Assembly: GCF_026241195.1 (NCBI RefSeq)
Contig: NZ_JAPFQO010000001.1
Location: 1 to 64,000 of the forward strand
Direction of reading: 5' to 3'
Source of the DNA: Pontibacter anaerobius
Lineage (GTDB): Bacteria; Bacteroidota; Bacteroidia; Cytophagales; Hymenobacteraceae
DNA: 64,000 nucleotides
Below are positions 50,943 through 59,196 of this stretch, in pieces. A program made the position numbers and the translations under genes. The notes beneath the pieces were generated by a model. That model was not told the DNA's origin and did no database searches. It saw nothing but the letters and a program-made list of their open reading frames with translations. Numbering within the stretch: the stretch's first letter is position 1; every line of letters starts with the position of its first letter.

Positions 50943-51215
50943 TTACCTGTTTACCAGGTCGTCTTTCAGCTGCTTCTCCAGGCGGCTCACCTTGCGGTCT
51001 ATGGCTACCATATAAGCAATAGAGCCCGCCAGCACGGTTAGCAGCACCACTACCACCACGTAGATCTTGCCGTCCTGACGCAGGGTGTCGGCCATCTCTA
51101 CCTCCGGCTCTGCCGCCGAATACTCTACTTCTGTTGTTTGTGCCTGTGCCGGCTGCAGGCCCGCTGCGGCGCCAAGTATGAAGCACCACATGGCCAGTAT
51201 TCTAAACAGTTTCAT
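50943..51215 (-). CDS. ccmD: CcmD-like small membrane protein
   Basis: A 90-aa protein with a Sec signal peptide (MKLFRILAMWCFILGAAAGLQPAQAQ) and one transmembrane helix (about residues 50-71, KIYVVVVVLLTVLAGSIAYM) followed by the basic segment DRKVSRLEKQLKDDL typical of CcmD. E. coli CcmD is shorter and lacks the signal peptide. It overlaps ccmC by 14 nt, supporting a shared operon. CcmD helps release holoCcmE from the ABC component. Confidence 0.78.
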   Translation of the reverse strand: MKLFRILAMWCFILGAAAGLQPAQAQTTEVEYSAAEPEVEMADTLRQDGKIYVVVVVLLTVLAGSIAYMVAIDRKVSRLEKQLKDDLVNR

Positions 51216-51867
51216 ATAAGCGTTGTCTCAGTATTTCTAATCTCGATTTCACGTTCACCATCCAGATGCCCAGCAGCGTCCAGCCGATTACGGCAGGGTA
51301 AAACACCATGCGCAGGCGGCTGTCCAGGTCGTAGGTGTTAAAGCCGGGGTTGCCTCCGTTGCCCGGATGCAGCGAGTCGGTGAGGCGCGGAAGTATAAAC
51401 AGCAGCGGGATAAGCGCCGCAAACGCGAAGATGTTATACACCGCACTGATGCGGGCACGCTGCTGCTGCTCGCTAAAGGAGCTGCGCAGCACCAGGTAAG
51501 CAAAGTAGATCAGCAGGCCAATGGCGGCCCCGTTTTGCTTCGGGTCGTTGCTCCAGTATTCGCCCCAGGTAAACTTGGCCCACTCCATACCTGTAACTAT
51601 ACCCAGCACACCGAAAAGAATACCTACTTTGGCAGCCTCATGGGCAATCACATCGCTTTTGATAGTGGGGTTACGCAGGTACTTGATGGAGTAAATTACC
51701 GATACCAGCAAAATCAGGATCATGCCGAACCACATGGGCACGTGGAAGTACAGGTTGCGGATGGTTTCGTTAAGTATGGCCAGCCGCGGCACTTCAGTTA
51801 GCATACCAGCCACCACTGTATAAACCAGTAGCACCACCGCCAGTATTTTCCACCAATTCTTTTTCAT
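51202..51867 (-). CDS. ccmC: heme exporter protein CcmC
   Basis: Membrane heme-handling protein of 221 aa with six helices. The WWD-type tryptophan-rich segment reads WAKFTWGEYWSNDPKQNG, a Bacteroidota version of WGxxWxWD, and a conserved His is in LYFHVPMWF. With CcmD it loads heme onto CcmE. ATG at 51867. It overlaps the small CcmD gene and is preceded by ccmB. No CcmA ATPase is encoded within the window. Confidence 0.9.
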   Translation of the reverse strand: MKKNWWKILAVVLLVYTVVAGMLTEVPRLAILNETIRNLYFHVPMWFGMILILLVSVIYSIKYLRNPTIKSDVIAHEAAKVGILFGVLGIVTGMEWAKFTWGEYWSNDPKQNGAAIGLLIYFAYLVLRSSFSEQQQRARISAVYNIFAFAALIPLLFILPRLTDSLHPGNGGNPGFNTYDLDSRLRMVFYPAVIGWTLLGIWMVNVKSRLEILRQRLYETV

Positions 51868-52049
51868 TTCTCTTTATTATAAGACACCGTGTTAAGCACA
51901 TAAGCCGTGCCTTCTTGCCTTTCACTCTTTTTTTTGATTTCACAGCGCAGCCATTTCATGCTGCTGCCTAACCAAAAGACATTTTATCTTCTCAAATCGT
52001 TCTGTTTCTTGCTGCTGCAAGTATAACACAACCTGTTTTTGCCTGCGCG

Positions 52050-52718
52050 TTACGAGCGCCAAAGGTACGGGAATAAGATGTAAGAAACAGTGACGACAAT
52101 CATGTTTATGGCAAGCAAGGTAAGCAGTTCGTCGAGGCTGGCGCTACGGTCTAACCCGTCCATGGCGTTTTTCGACATCTTTATCAGCATAAGCAGCATC
52201 GGCACGATAACCGGGAAGCTCAACACGGCCATGAGCGTGCTGCTATTGGCGGCCTTGCTGGCGATACTCGAGATCATAGTGAGCGAAGTGGAGAAACCCA
52301 CAGCCCCCAACAGGATAGAAAGCAGGAACATGGGCACATCCTGCACCGGGTTGCCCAGCACAAAGCCATAAAACACAAAGCAGATTACGGCCAGCAACAG
52401 CATGAGCATGGTGTTGTAGATGATCTTGGCAAGTATAATGCCCTGCGGGCTCACAATGGAGTAGAAGTACAGCAGCCGCCCCCGGTTCTCCTGCATAAAG
52501 CTTTTGGCGATGGCGTTAACTGACACAAACAGCAGGATGATCCAGAGCATGGCGTTCCAGACAGGGGCCACCAGGATGTTAGAGCGCATGCCAAAGCTCA
52601 GGTAGCACACAAACACCACACTGCCCACGTACAGCAGCATGCCATTCAGGGCATACTTTTGCCGCCACTCCAGCACCAGGTCTTTCTGAATCAGGTATAA
52701 GATCTCTTTAAACAGCAC
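52050..52718 (-). CDS. ccmB: heme exporter protein CcmB
   Basis: Membrane subunit of the CcmABCD heme ABC transporter; 222 aa with six helices. The Bacteroidota CcmB pattern is visible: QKDLVLEWRQKYALNGMLLY near the N-terminus, QENRGRLLYFYSIVSPQGI, NPVQDVPMFLLSILLGAVGFS and KAANSSTLMAVLSFPVIVPMLL. The only possible start is GTG at 52718. The partner ATPase CcmA is not next to it: the gene upstream is phoU. A 180-nt spacer containing the phoU terminator separates the two. Confidence 0.88.
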   Translation of the reverse strand: MLFKEILYLIQKDLVLEWRQKYALNGMLLYVGSVVFVCYLSFGMRSNILVAPVWNAMLWIILLFVSVNAIAKSFMQENRGRLLYFYSIVSPQGIILAKIIYNTMLMLLLAVICFVFYGFVLGNPVQDVPMFLLSILLGAVGFSTSLTMISSIASKAANSSTLMAVLSFPVIVPMLLMLIKMSKNAMDGLDRSASLDELLTLLAINMIVVTVSYILFPYLWRS

Positions 52719-52844
52719 GTTCTTTTATTTTCGCACAAAGTTAAGGCACAAAAGCTTGAGAAGGTAACATTTGGCTGCTGATTGTGGAATGCCTGGGTGC
52801 TCCTGGGCCGGGTAGCCTGCCGTTTTATACCTGGGGCGAAACAA

Positions 52845-52877
52845 AAAAGGCACAGAACGCGCTGTTCTGTGCCTTTT
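52845..52877 (-). terminator. terminator of the pst-phoU operon
   Basis: The arms 52845-52858 and 52864-52877 pair over 14 bp with a 5-nt loop; on the minus strand a further run of T follows. It ends the transcript 22 nt after the phoU stop and insulates ccmB. Confidence 0.9.
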
Positions 52878-52898
52878 CAGGAGTACAAAGTATAAATT

Positions 52899-53618
52899 TT
52901 ACCCCTCGTTATTATTATTGTTGTTGTTCCCGTTCTTGCCGGAGCTTTTCTTTTTTTTCTTGTCGCCCCTGTGCTTTACTACCTTGGCCTCACGGTAGAA
53001 GATGATCTCCTCGGCAATGTTAGTCACCTGGTCGCCAACACGCTCCAGCTTCTTGATGATGGAAAGTATGGCCAGCGCCTCCGAAATCCTTTCCGGGTGT
53101 TGCGCCATATACTTTGTTGCCACGGCATCAGACTTACGATAGATCTTGTTTAAAACCTTGTCGCGCTTGATCAGGGCTTTGGCCATAACGGGGTCATTGT
53201 TCTTGAAAGCCAGCCGGCAATCATCTAGCATTGCCAGGGCCTCCTCATACATAGGTAGCACCTTTGTCATCTCCAGCAGTTGCGGCTCTACGGGTGCCTC
53301 CAGCTTCTTCACGAAGCGGGCTATACCTTCGGCAGTATCACCGATGCGCTCCAGGTTGGTGTTGATCTTAAGCACGGCCAGCACCAGGCGCAGGTCTACG
53401 GCCACTGGCGTAAACAGGGCAAAGAAATTCTCGCACATGCGGTCTATCTTCACGTCGAACTGGTTTACCTTGCGGTCGCGCTTAATAATCTGCTTGGCCA
53501 GTTCCACGTCTGCCTTTAGCATGGCCTCACGGCCGCTCTGCAGCTGATACTCTACCAGGTCCCACATCTCCAGGAGTTTGGTCTTTAAGCGCTCAAGTTC
53601 AATATCTATATGCGGCAT
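52899..53618 (-). CDS. phoU: phosphate signalling protein PhoU
   Basis: Cytoplasmic metal-binding helical bundle, 239 aa, that couples the PstSCAB transporter to the PhoR/PhoB two-component system and represses the Pho regulon under phosphate sufficiency. Two PhoU three-helix units are visible (about 1-110 and 115-210), with the E/D-rich metal sites DLRLVLAVLKINTNLERIGD and LSIIKKLERVGDQVTNIAEE. The C-terminus is unusual: after VKHRGDKKKKKSSGKNG it has eight Asn residues ending in EG, encoded by a run of AAC/AAT codons. PhoR and PhoB are not in the window. Confidence 0.92.
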   Translation of the reverse strand: MPHIDIELERLKTKLLEMWDLVEYQLQSGREAMLKADVELAKQIIKRDRKVNQFDVKIDRMCENFFALFTPVAVDLRLVLAVLKINTNLERIGDTAEGIARFVKKLEAPVEPQLLEMTKVLPMYEEALAMLDDCRLAFKNNDPVMAKALIKRDKVLNKIYRKSDAVATKYMAQHPERISEALAILSIIKKLERVGDQVTNIAEEIIFYREAKVVKHRGDKKKKKSSGKNGNNNNNNNEG

Positions 53619-53678
53619 TATGTTTTATGATTTTGGGTTAGAATCTACAAGTACAGCAGTGTGGTGGTTTTGGGCGGA

Positions 53679-54440
53679 TCAACCAAAACGACCTGTAATG
53701 TAATTCTGGGTACGCTCATCCTTAGGGCTGGTGAACATGGTTTTGGTTTTGTTAAACTCCACCAACTCACCCATGTAGAAGAAGGCAGTATAATCGCTAA
53801 CGCGGCCAGCCTGCTGCATGTTGTGCGTTACAATTACAATCGTGTAATCATTTTTGAGCTCATAGATCAGCTCCTCCACTTTAGCCGTCGAGATAGGGTC
53901 CAGGGCCGATGCGGGCTCATCCATTAAAAGTATGGAAGGCGATATGGCCAGGGCACGTGCAATACACAAACGCTGCTGCTGGCCACCCGAAAGTGCAAGG
54001 GCAGACTTGTGCAGTTTGTCCTTTACCTCTTCCCACAGGGCGGCGCGTCTTAGCGAGGTCTCTGCGGCCTCCTCCAGCACAGACTTCTTTTTAATGCCTT
54101 GTATCTTCAGGCCGTACACTACATTCTCATAAATGCTTTTCGGGAAAGGGTTAGGCTTTTGAAACACCATGCCTACTTCTTTGCGGAGCTCATCCACGCG
54201 GACATCCTTTCTGTATATATCCTTGCCATCGATGAGGATTTCTCCTTCCGCCCTAAAGCCTTCAATATAGTCGTTCATGCGGTTAAAGGTGCGCAGAAAC
54301 GTAGACTTGCCACAGCCAGACGGACCGATGAAAGCCGTTACCGCCTTCTCTTCCATGGCGATGTTAATATTCTTCAGTGCGTGAAAGTCGCCGTAGTAAC
54401 CGTTGAGGTCTTTAGCCTCTAGTTTTATTCTTTTGCTCAT
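53679..54440 (-). CDS. pstB: phosphate ABC transporter ATPase PstB
   Basis: ATP-hydrolysing subunit of the high-affinity phosphate importer, 253 aa. Walker A is GPSGCGKST (about residues 37-45), signature [15 protein letters not shown], Walker [13 protein letters not shown] and the His switch in VTHNM. The ALDPIST segment is typical for PstB. The stop is 60 nt from the phoU start, the start 9 nt from the pstA stop. Expression should follow phosphate limitation with pstS and pstCA. Confidence 0.95.
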   Translation of the reverse strand: MSKRIKLEAKDLNGYYGDFHALKNINIAMEEKAVTAFIGPSGCGKSTFLRTFNRMNDYIEGFRAEGEILIDGKDIYRKDVRVDELRKEVGMVFQKPNPFPKSIYENVVYGLKIQGIKKKSVLEEAAETSLRRAALWEEVKDKLHKSALALSGGQQQRLCIARALAISPSILLMDEPASALDPISTAKVEELIYELKNDYTIVIVTHNMQQAGRVSDYTAFFYMGELVEFNKTKTMFTSPKDERTQNYITGRFG

Positions 54441-54449
54441 GGTGTAGTG

Positions 54450-55307
54450 TTACCACTTTATTTTTTTCTGCTGCTTGTTGCGCAAGTATACGGCAAGGCC
54501 GTTCAGCATAAAGGTGATGATCAATAAGATAATAATGGCCGCGGCGGCATTCGTTAGGAAAGCCTCCTGCGGTCTGGAGGTCCAGTTAAAGATCTGGATC
54601 GGTAGTACAGTGAACTCATCCAGCGGGGTGCTCGGCGTAAAAGGCACGTAAGCCAGCGCCCCGATCACAATCAGCGGAGCCGCCTCGCCCACCGCTCTCG
54701 ACAGCGCCAGGATAATACCGGTTAGTATACCACCGAACGAAGCTGGAAGCACCTGGTTCCAGACTGTCTGCCACTTAGAGGCGCCCAAGGCAAAGGAGCC
54801 GTCGCGGATACTGCGAGGCACCGCCTTTATGGCCTCACGGGTCGTAACAATAATGATCGGCAGGATCAGCAGCGACAGCGTAAGCGCACCGGCCAAAAGG
54901 CTGCCCCCCAGGCGCATCTGCCGCACAAAAATCTCGAGGCCCAGCAAGCCGTAAATGATGGAGGGTACACCGGCCAGGTTGGCAATGTTAATCTCCAGGA
55001 AGTTATTCAGCCTGTTCTTGGTGCTGTACTCCTCTAAGTATACACCGGCTGCCACTCCAAGCGGAAAAGCGATGATGGTCGTCAGTACCAGGATCCAAAG
55101 CGTGCCCACCCAGGCGGTAAGTATACCGGCGCGGCTGGCTCTGCGCGATGGCAGGCTGGTTAAAAAGTCCCAATCGATACGGGCTGCGCCTTCCAGTATA
55201 ATGTCAAATAGAAAGATCGCCAGCACTACCAGCCCTATAAAGGTACAAAAGATGCCGAAAAACTGAAAGGCCTTGTCTTTTAGCCTGTTGATGTCAGAGT
55301 TAGTCAT
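54450..55307 (-). CDS. pstA: phosphate ABC transporter permease PstA
   Basis: Membrane permease of 285 aa with six helices. The EAA loop is represented by [27 protein letters not shown]; the N-terminal region has a helix at about 20-38 ([18 protein letters not shown]). It pairs with PstC to form the channel. It overlaps pstC by 8 nt, so translation is coupled, and it ends 9 nt before pstB. Length agrees with PstA. Confidence 0.93.
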   Translation of the reverse strand: MTNSDINRLKDKAFQFFGIFCTFIGLVVLAIFLFDIILEGAARIDWDFLTSLPSRRASRAGILTAWVGTLWILVLTTIIAFPLGVAAGVYLEEYSTKNRLNNFLEINIANLAGVPSIIYGLLGLEIFVRQMRLGGSLLAGALTLSLLILPIIIVTTREAIKAVPRSIRDGSFALGASKWQTVWNQVLPASFGGILTGIILALSRAVGEAAPLIVIGALAYVPFTPSTPLDEFTVLPIQIFNWTSRPQEAFLTNAAAAIIILLIITFMLNGLAVYLRNKQQKKIKW

Positions 55308-56205
55308 ATTTTTCCTGGTATTTCTTCTTTATCCAGAAGCTGAGGTTGTTCAGTGCGAAGGTGAAGACAAAGAGGGTGATGCCTGCCGCAAAGATGGTTT
55401 TATACTCCAGCGAGCCTTGCGGCACATCCCCTAAGCTAACCTGCACAATATACGTGGTGATCGTCTCGATCGGAACGAGCGGGTTCAGGGTCAGGCGCGG
55501 TTGCTGTCCAGCGGCAATCGCTACAATCATAGTTTCGCCCACAGCCCTGGAGATGGCAAGTATAACAGACACCACAATGCCTGACGAGGCGGCCGGCACC
55601 ATCACCCCGAAAGAGGTTTGCAGGCGGGTAGAACCCATGCCATAGGCTGCCTCCCGCAAAGAGCGCGGCACCGAACTGATGGCATCCTCACTTAAAGAGG
55701 AAATCATGGGGATGATCATGACCCCCATCACGATACCCGCTGAAAGTGCGTTGAAACCAGCCAGGGAAGGAATAATGGTCTGCAGAAAGGGCGTCACCAC
55801 GGTTAAGGCGAAGAAGCCGTACACTACCGTCGGGATGGTAGCCAGTATCTCAAGCAAGGGCTTCACATACTGCTTCATGCGGTTATGAGCGTACTCATTC
55901 AGGTAAACTGCAATGGTAAGGCCGATCGGCAGTGCTACGGCAATGGCAACGGCCGTGGTAAGCAAGGTACCTGCAACCAGCGGCATAATGCCGAACTTCT
56001 TGTCGGCAAACAGCGGCGTCCACTCTTTCTCGGTTAGGAAGTCAGACAAAGGGACTACCTGGAAAAAACTGATAGACTCTGAGAGCAATACCCAGATAAT
56101 GCCTACGGTAATGAGTATCGTGATTACGGCGGATAACCACAATAAGCCCTCGATAATTTTTTCTGATACTCTCAAGGTGCTGTTTTGATTTGGAAACGCA
56201 GGCAC
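55300..56205 (-). CDS. pstC: phosphate ABC transporter permease PstC
   Basis: Membrane permease of up to 301 aa with six helices and the EAA-type loop [21 protein letters not shown]. No ATG exists near the N-terminus. The GTG at 56205 lies within a strong intercistronic hairpin (56198-56232); a TTG at 56175 ([14 protein letters not shown]) is the alternative. Sequestering the start could lower permease synthesis relative to PstS. pstS lies 45 nt upstream. It overlaps pstA by 8 nt. Confidence 0.92.
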   Translation of the reverse strand: MPAFPNQNSTLRVSEKIIEGLLWLSAVITILITVGIIWVLLSESISFFQVVPLSDFLTEKEWTPLFADKKFGIMPLVAGTLLTTAVAIAVALPIGLTIAVYLNEYAHNRMKQYVKPLLEILATIPTVVYGFFALTVVTPFLQTIIPSLAGFNALSAGIVMGVMIIPMISSLSEDAISSVPRSLREAAYGMGSTRLQTSFGVMVPAASSGIVVSVILAISRAVGETMIVAIAAGQQPRLTLNPLVPIETITTYIVQVSLGDVPQGSLEYKTIFAAGITLFVFTFALNNLSFWIKKKYQEKYD

Positions 56206-56232
56206 AGCAACTGTAAAAGTTGCTGTGCCTGC
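56198..56232 (-). promoter_or_regulatory. intercistronic hairpin between pstS and pstC
   Basis: The arms 56198-56212 and 56218-56232 are perfect 15-bp reverse complements with a 5-nt loop, but the minus-strand sequence after it is not T-rich. It spans the only early pstC start codon. Such hairpins usually stabilise the upstream mRNA (high PstS) and damp the downstream genes. Could also be a weak terminator. Confidence 0.7.
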
Positions 56233-56250
56233 GCTTTGTTTAGTTTGATT

Positions 56251-57240
56251 TTACTTTTGAGCACCTGTGGCAAATTGCTCAAACTTCTGCTTCTGCTCCT
56301 TGTACATTTCGTCGGGCAGCGGGATATAGCCAACTTCCTGGCTTAACTCTCCGGCATTATCAAGGTAGAAGTTCACGAAATCTACAGCGGCCTCGTTAGC
56401 AGCAGCTTTAGAGCTTACGTAGATGAACAACGGACGGGAAAGCGGGGCATAGGAACCATCCTTCACAGTCTCCAGCGAAGGGGCGATAGCGCCTGCGCCA
56501 TTTGAGTCGTCCATGTCGTTTACCGGCACAACCTTCAGCTTGCCCTGGTTCTCCTCATAGTAAGCAAAACCGAAGAAGCCTAACGCGTTTACGTCGGTAG
56601 ACACACCCTGTACCAGCACGTTGTCATCCTCGCTGGCGGTATAATCGCCGCGGCTGGCACCACTCTCACCTACCACAGCCTCTGTAAAGTAATCATAAGT
56701 GCCAGACTCTACGCCCGGGCCATACAGGTGCATCTCCTGGTCAGGCCACTCCGGACGTATCTGGTTCCATTTCTTGATCGTGCCTTGTGCAGCCGGCTCC
56801 CAGATCTTCTTCAGTTCATCAGTGGTAATGTCCTTTACCCAGTTGTTTTCCGGGTGTACCACCACCGTAAGGCCGTCATATGCTACTGGCAGCTCTATGT
56901 AAGAAATATTATTGGCTTTAGCCAGGCTGTCTTCCGATGGCTTTATCTGACGTGAAGCGTCTACGATATCAATATCACCGCGTGTGAACTTCTTGAAACC
57001 TCCGCCTGTGCCAGACACACCCACTGTTACTTTAACATCCGGGGCCTCCGCACGGTACTCTTCCGCTACAGCCTCAGTAATAGGATAGACAGTGGACGAA
57101 CCATCTATCTGGATGCTGCCGGTTACTTCTCCGTTGGCTTCTTCACCATTGTTGCCGCCGCCGCAGGCACTGAACAGAACTGTTGCGCCTAAAAGTACCG
57201 CTGCGTTTAATTTTACGCTTGTAAGCTTAAAGTTTAGCAT
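56251..57240 (-). CDS. pstS: phosphate-binding lipoprotein PstS
   Basis: High-affinity phosphate-binding protein of 329 aa. Lipoprotein signal with the lipobox FSACGGG (C26). The PBP fold begins with [22 protein letters not shown]; the phosphate-binding Ser/Thr/Arg patches are [25 protein letters not shown] and [14 protein letters not shown] with GASRGDYT. First gene of pstS-C-A-B-phoU; the only hairpin before pstC is noted above. It delivers phosphate to PstCA. The upstream spacer (57241-57443) has no obvious Pho half-site array, so the main Pho control may lie further upstream at the porin or elsewhere. Confidence 0.95.
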   Translation of the reverse strand: MLNFKLTSVKLNAAVLLGATVLFSACGGGNNGEEANGEVTGSIQIDGSSTVYPITEAVAEEYRAEAPDVKVTVGVSGTGGGFKKFTRGDIDIVDASRQIKPSEDSLAKANNISYIELPVAYDGLTVVVHPENNWVKDITTDELKKIWEPAAQGTIKKWNQIRPEWPDQEMHLYGPGVESGTYDYFTEAVVGESGASRGDYTASEDDNVLVQGVSTDVNALGFFGFAYYEENQGKLKVVPVNDMDDSNGAGAIAPSLETVKDGSYAPLSRPLFIYVSSKAAANEAAVDFVNFYLDNAGELSQEVGYIPLPDEMYKEQKQKFEQFATGAQK

Positions 57241-57340
57241 AAGCCAGAGTTGGATTAGGTTATAGATTATTTTAAAATCAGGTTTACTCTCCCTAAAAAC
57301 TTGTGTTGATATACTCTAATGTGCACCAACTAGTTGTATG

Positions 57341-57398
57341 AAGGGGGCTGTCTCGCGCTGTCTGCTTAAATTGGACTGCAAAGCGAGGCAGGCCCCTT
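57341..57398 (-). terminator. hairpin between the porin and pstS genes
   Basis: The arms 57341-57356 and 57383-57398 pair over 16 positions with one mismatch and one G-U; the loop is 26 nt. The minus-strand sequence following it is not T-rich. It may be a partial terminator after the porin gene. Confidence 0.5.
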
Positions 57399-57443
57399 CC
57401 TTAAGAAGTATGGGATATGAAGTATTCGTAAAGGACTGGCGGC

Positions 57444-58628
57444 TTACAGGGCTACCTCCATTTGGAGCCTGAACAGGTAGGTGTTCTCCCGGCCGGGCTG
57501 ATCCTGAAGCGTTACATCGCTCTGTACCTTTAAACTATGGCCCACGATATACTTAGATACTCCCAGCGTGTACTGCTCCTGAGCGCTTAGCCTGGTTGCC
57601 TTCTCAGGGTTATAAGTTGTGTAACGGCCTGCTATTTCCCAATTGCTCGGGAAAAGGTAACCCGCCTGTAAGTTAAAGGCATTGCCTGTCACAAATGTCT
57701 CTTCTACTGCACCTTCGTCAGTACGAAGTACTACAGGGCCGTCCTTAGCCGTGCTGTTGGCATATTCCGCCATAGAGGAGAAACCTCTGTACTTGAACAT
57801 GGCATCCAGAAACACAGTATGCAGATCACGGTGACCGCTCAGGAAGTCGCCCAGCTGACCTCTGGCACGTGAGGCCTCATCATTAAAGTCATAAGCGGCT
57901 GCAATGGCTAACTTAGGTGTTTCTTCGCGTGCCAGGTCGCTGCCTACGTAAGCGCCATCTCCTGCAAACTCACCAAAAGGCATCACCTCCACCTTTGCAG
58001 TATAGTCGTAGCCACCGGCGTTGTTCACGGTAATGTCGCGGCCTTCACCCATCGATACAGAGGCGATTTCACGAACCACAGCCGTACCAAACGTATGTGT
58101 GTGGTGTAACTGCAAGCCGGCATCGCGGTCTATGTTAAAGCGGGAGTTCAGCAGGCTTCGGTCTACAAACTGCATTTTCTGAGAAGAAACGATACGCTCA
58201 CGGTTGCCAGGCAGCTTTGTCTGGCCTACCCACAGTTCCCAGCCCGGAGAGAAGTTCCACTTCGCTACCGCATCCAGAATGATGTTATCGGCATTGTTTG
58301 CCATGGCTGGGTTATCGTTGCCGATGTCGCTGTTGCTCAGGCCGAGCTCTATTTTATACTCCAGTTTAGGCGAGTAAGCAAAACCTTCGAACTTAAGACG
58401 GGCTCTGCGGATCAGGAAACGGTCATCCAGCTGATTAGTGCTGTTGTTGATGGCGCCCTGGTACAGCATCTGGAAACGAGTGCCGAACTTCAGGCTAAAG
58501 GAAGAGTCTGCGGCAACAAACTGCAGGCCCTTGCCAAATTTAGAATTGTTGATAGTCTGTGCCTCTGCTGTGTTTAGCGCAAGACATCCCAGAGCTACAA
58601 AAAATACGCTTTTCAGCTTCTTGTACAC
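57444..58628 (-). CDS. phosphate-selective porin OprO/OprP-like protein
   Basis: Outer-membrane porin of 394 aa: signal peptide MYKKLKSVFFVALGCLALNTAEAQ, then GLQFVAADSSFSLKFGTRFQ as the first strand and a 16-strand barrel ending in Phe-rich YLFRLQMEVAL. The N-terminal RARLKFEGFAYSPKLEYKIEL and the DAVAKWNFSPGWELWVGQTKLP segment match the Porin_O_P family of Pseudomonas, which passes phosphate or polyphosphate. Initiation appears to be at GTG (58628). It is the gene immediately upstream of pstS and has a candidate Pho box array in its promoter (58802-58840). Phosphate specificity is inferred from context. Confidence 0.88.
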   Translation of the reverse strand: MYKKLKSVFFVALGCLALNTAEAQTINNSKFGKGLQFVAADSSFSLKFGTRFQMLYQGAINNSTNQLDDRFLIRRARLKFEGFAYSPKLEYKIELGLSNSDIGNDNPAMANNADNIILDAVAKWNFSPGWELWVGQTKLPGNRERIVSSQKMQFVDRSLLNSRFNIDRDAGLQLHHTHTFGTAVVREIASVSMGEGRDITVNNAGGYDYTAKVEVMPFGEFAGDGAYVGSDLAREETPKLAIAAAYDFNDEASRARGQLGDFLSGHRDLHTVFLDAMFKYRGFSSMAEYANSTAKDGPVVLRTDEGAVEETFVTGNAFNLQAGYLFPSNWEIAGRYTTYNPEKATRLSAQEQYTLGVSKYIVGHSLKVQSDVTLQDQPGRENTYLFRLQMEVAL

Positions 58629-58783
58629 GGTACTTTCAGTTTTAGTGAGAAATCAAACTTTTATATGCTTCCATTGCTTTGTGATGCCGGTAACTAGTCA
58701 GGTTACCCGTGTTGCGTCACTTGCTTTATGCCTTAGCGCTACCTTAGTCAGGGGTAGCAGCAGTGGCTTCTGAAATCATGCTG

Positions 58784-58840
58784 CAAAATAAGTGCTTTAT
58801 TATTACTGCTGCTTTACCGCAATGTTAAGTAAATGTTAAG
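58784..58840 (-). promoter_or_regulatory. candidate Pho box and -7 element for the porin gene
   Basis: Four half-sites at exact 11-bp steps on the minus strand: CTTAAC (58840-58835), CTTAAC (58829-58824), GGTAAA (58818-58813), AGTAAT (58807-58802). A 10-nt gap follows, then TTATTTTG (58791-58784), one base off TAnnTTTG. No TTG -33 element is present, as expected for an activated promoter. This mirrors the geometry on the other side (58960-59080). Confidence 0.65.
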
Positions 58841-58959
58841 ACTTGCATGGAAGTATAAAACCGAGGGTGCTGTCGTAAATGGCTAACTATCAATGGTACG
58901 CTCTGTTTTTGGCTCAAAGTATAACAAGTATACTATCTATAAGCTATACTTAATGTTAC

Positions 58960-59080
58960 GGTAACGCACAGGTAAAACTGCGGTAAAACTAACGTAACCA
59001 CCGCTTAACAAATAGCCTCCATGCTTAACCATAGCATAACCCCTGCTTAAACATAAGGTAAAACGCCTGCTCTACTTTTG
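58960..59080 (+). promoter_or_regulatory. candidate Pho box array with -7 element
   Basis: Hexamers begin at 58960 GGTAAC, 58971 GGTAAA, 58982 GGTAAA, 58993 CGTAAC, 59004 CTTAAC (all 11 bp apart), then after a 20-bp step 59024 CTTAAC, 59035 CATAAC, 59046 CTTAAA, 59057 GGTAAA (again 11 bp apart). A 10-nt gap leads to TACTTTTG at 59073-59080, a perfect TAnnTTTG box. There is no TTG -33. 11-bp direct repeats of CTTAAC type are the known layout for PhoB-family regulators (for example cyanobacterial SphR boxes). The target is the lipoprotein gene at 59197. Confidence 0.75.
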
Positions 59081-59085
59081 TGACA

Positions 59086-59196
59086 GATATCAGGGAGGAA
59101 AGAGAGCTTTCCCGCTCCGGTCTCAGAGACCTATAGTATAAAGCCTCCGCCCGGACCTGATCCTGAAGTGTCACCAATCAATTAAAGTAGAACTTT
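59086..59196 (+). other. 5' leader of the lipoprotein gene
   Basis: If transcription begins near 59086, the leader is about 110 nt. It contains two small hairpins, GGAAAG-AGAG-CTTTCC (59097-59112) and GGTCTC-A-GAGACC (59119-59131), and one AGTATAAAG oligomer. Confidence 0.45.

Noticed and set aside
57241-57443. Pho box array upstream of pstS
   Set aside because: No run of 11-bp-spaced CTTAAC/GGTAAA hexamers could be found in this spacer, unlike 58784-59080.
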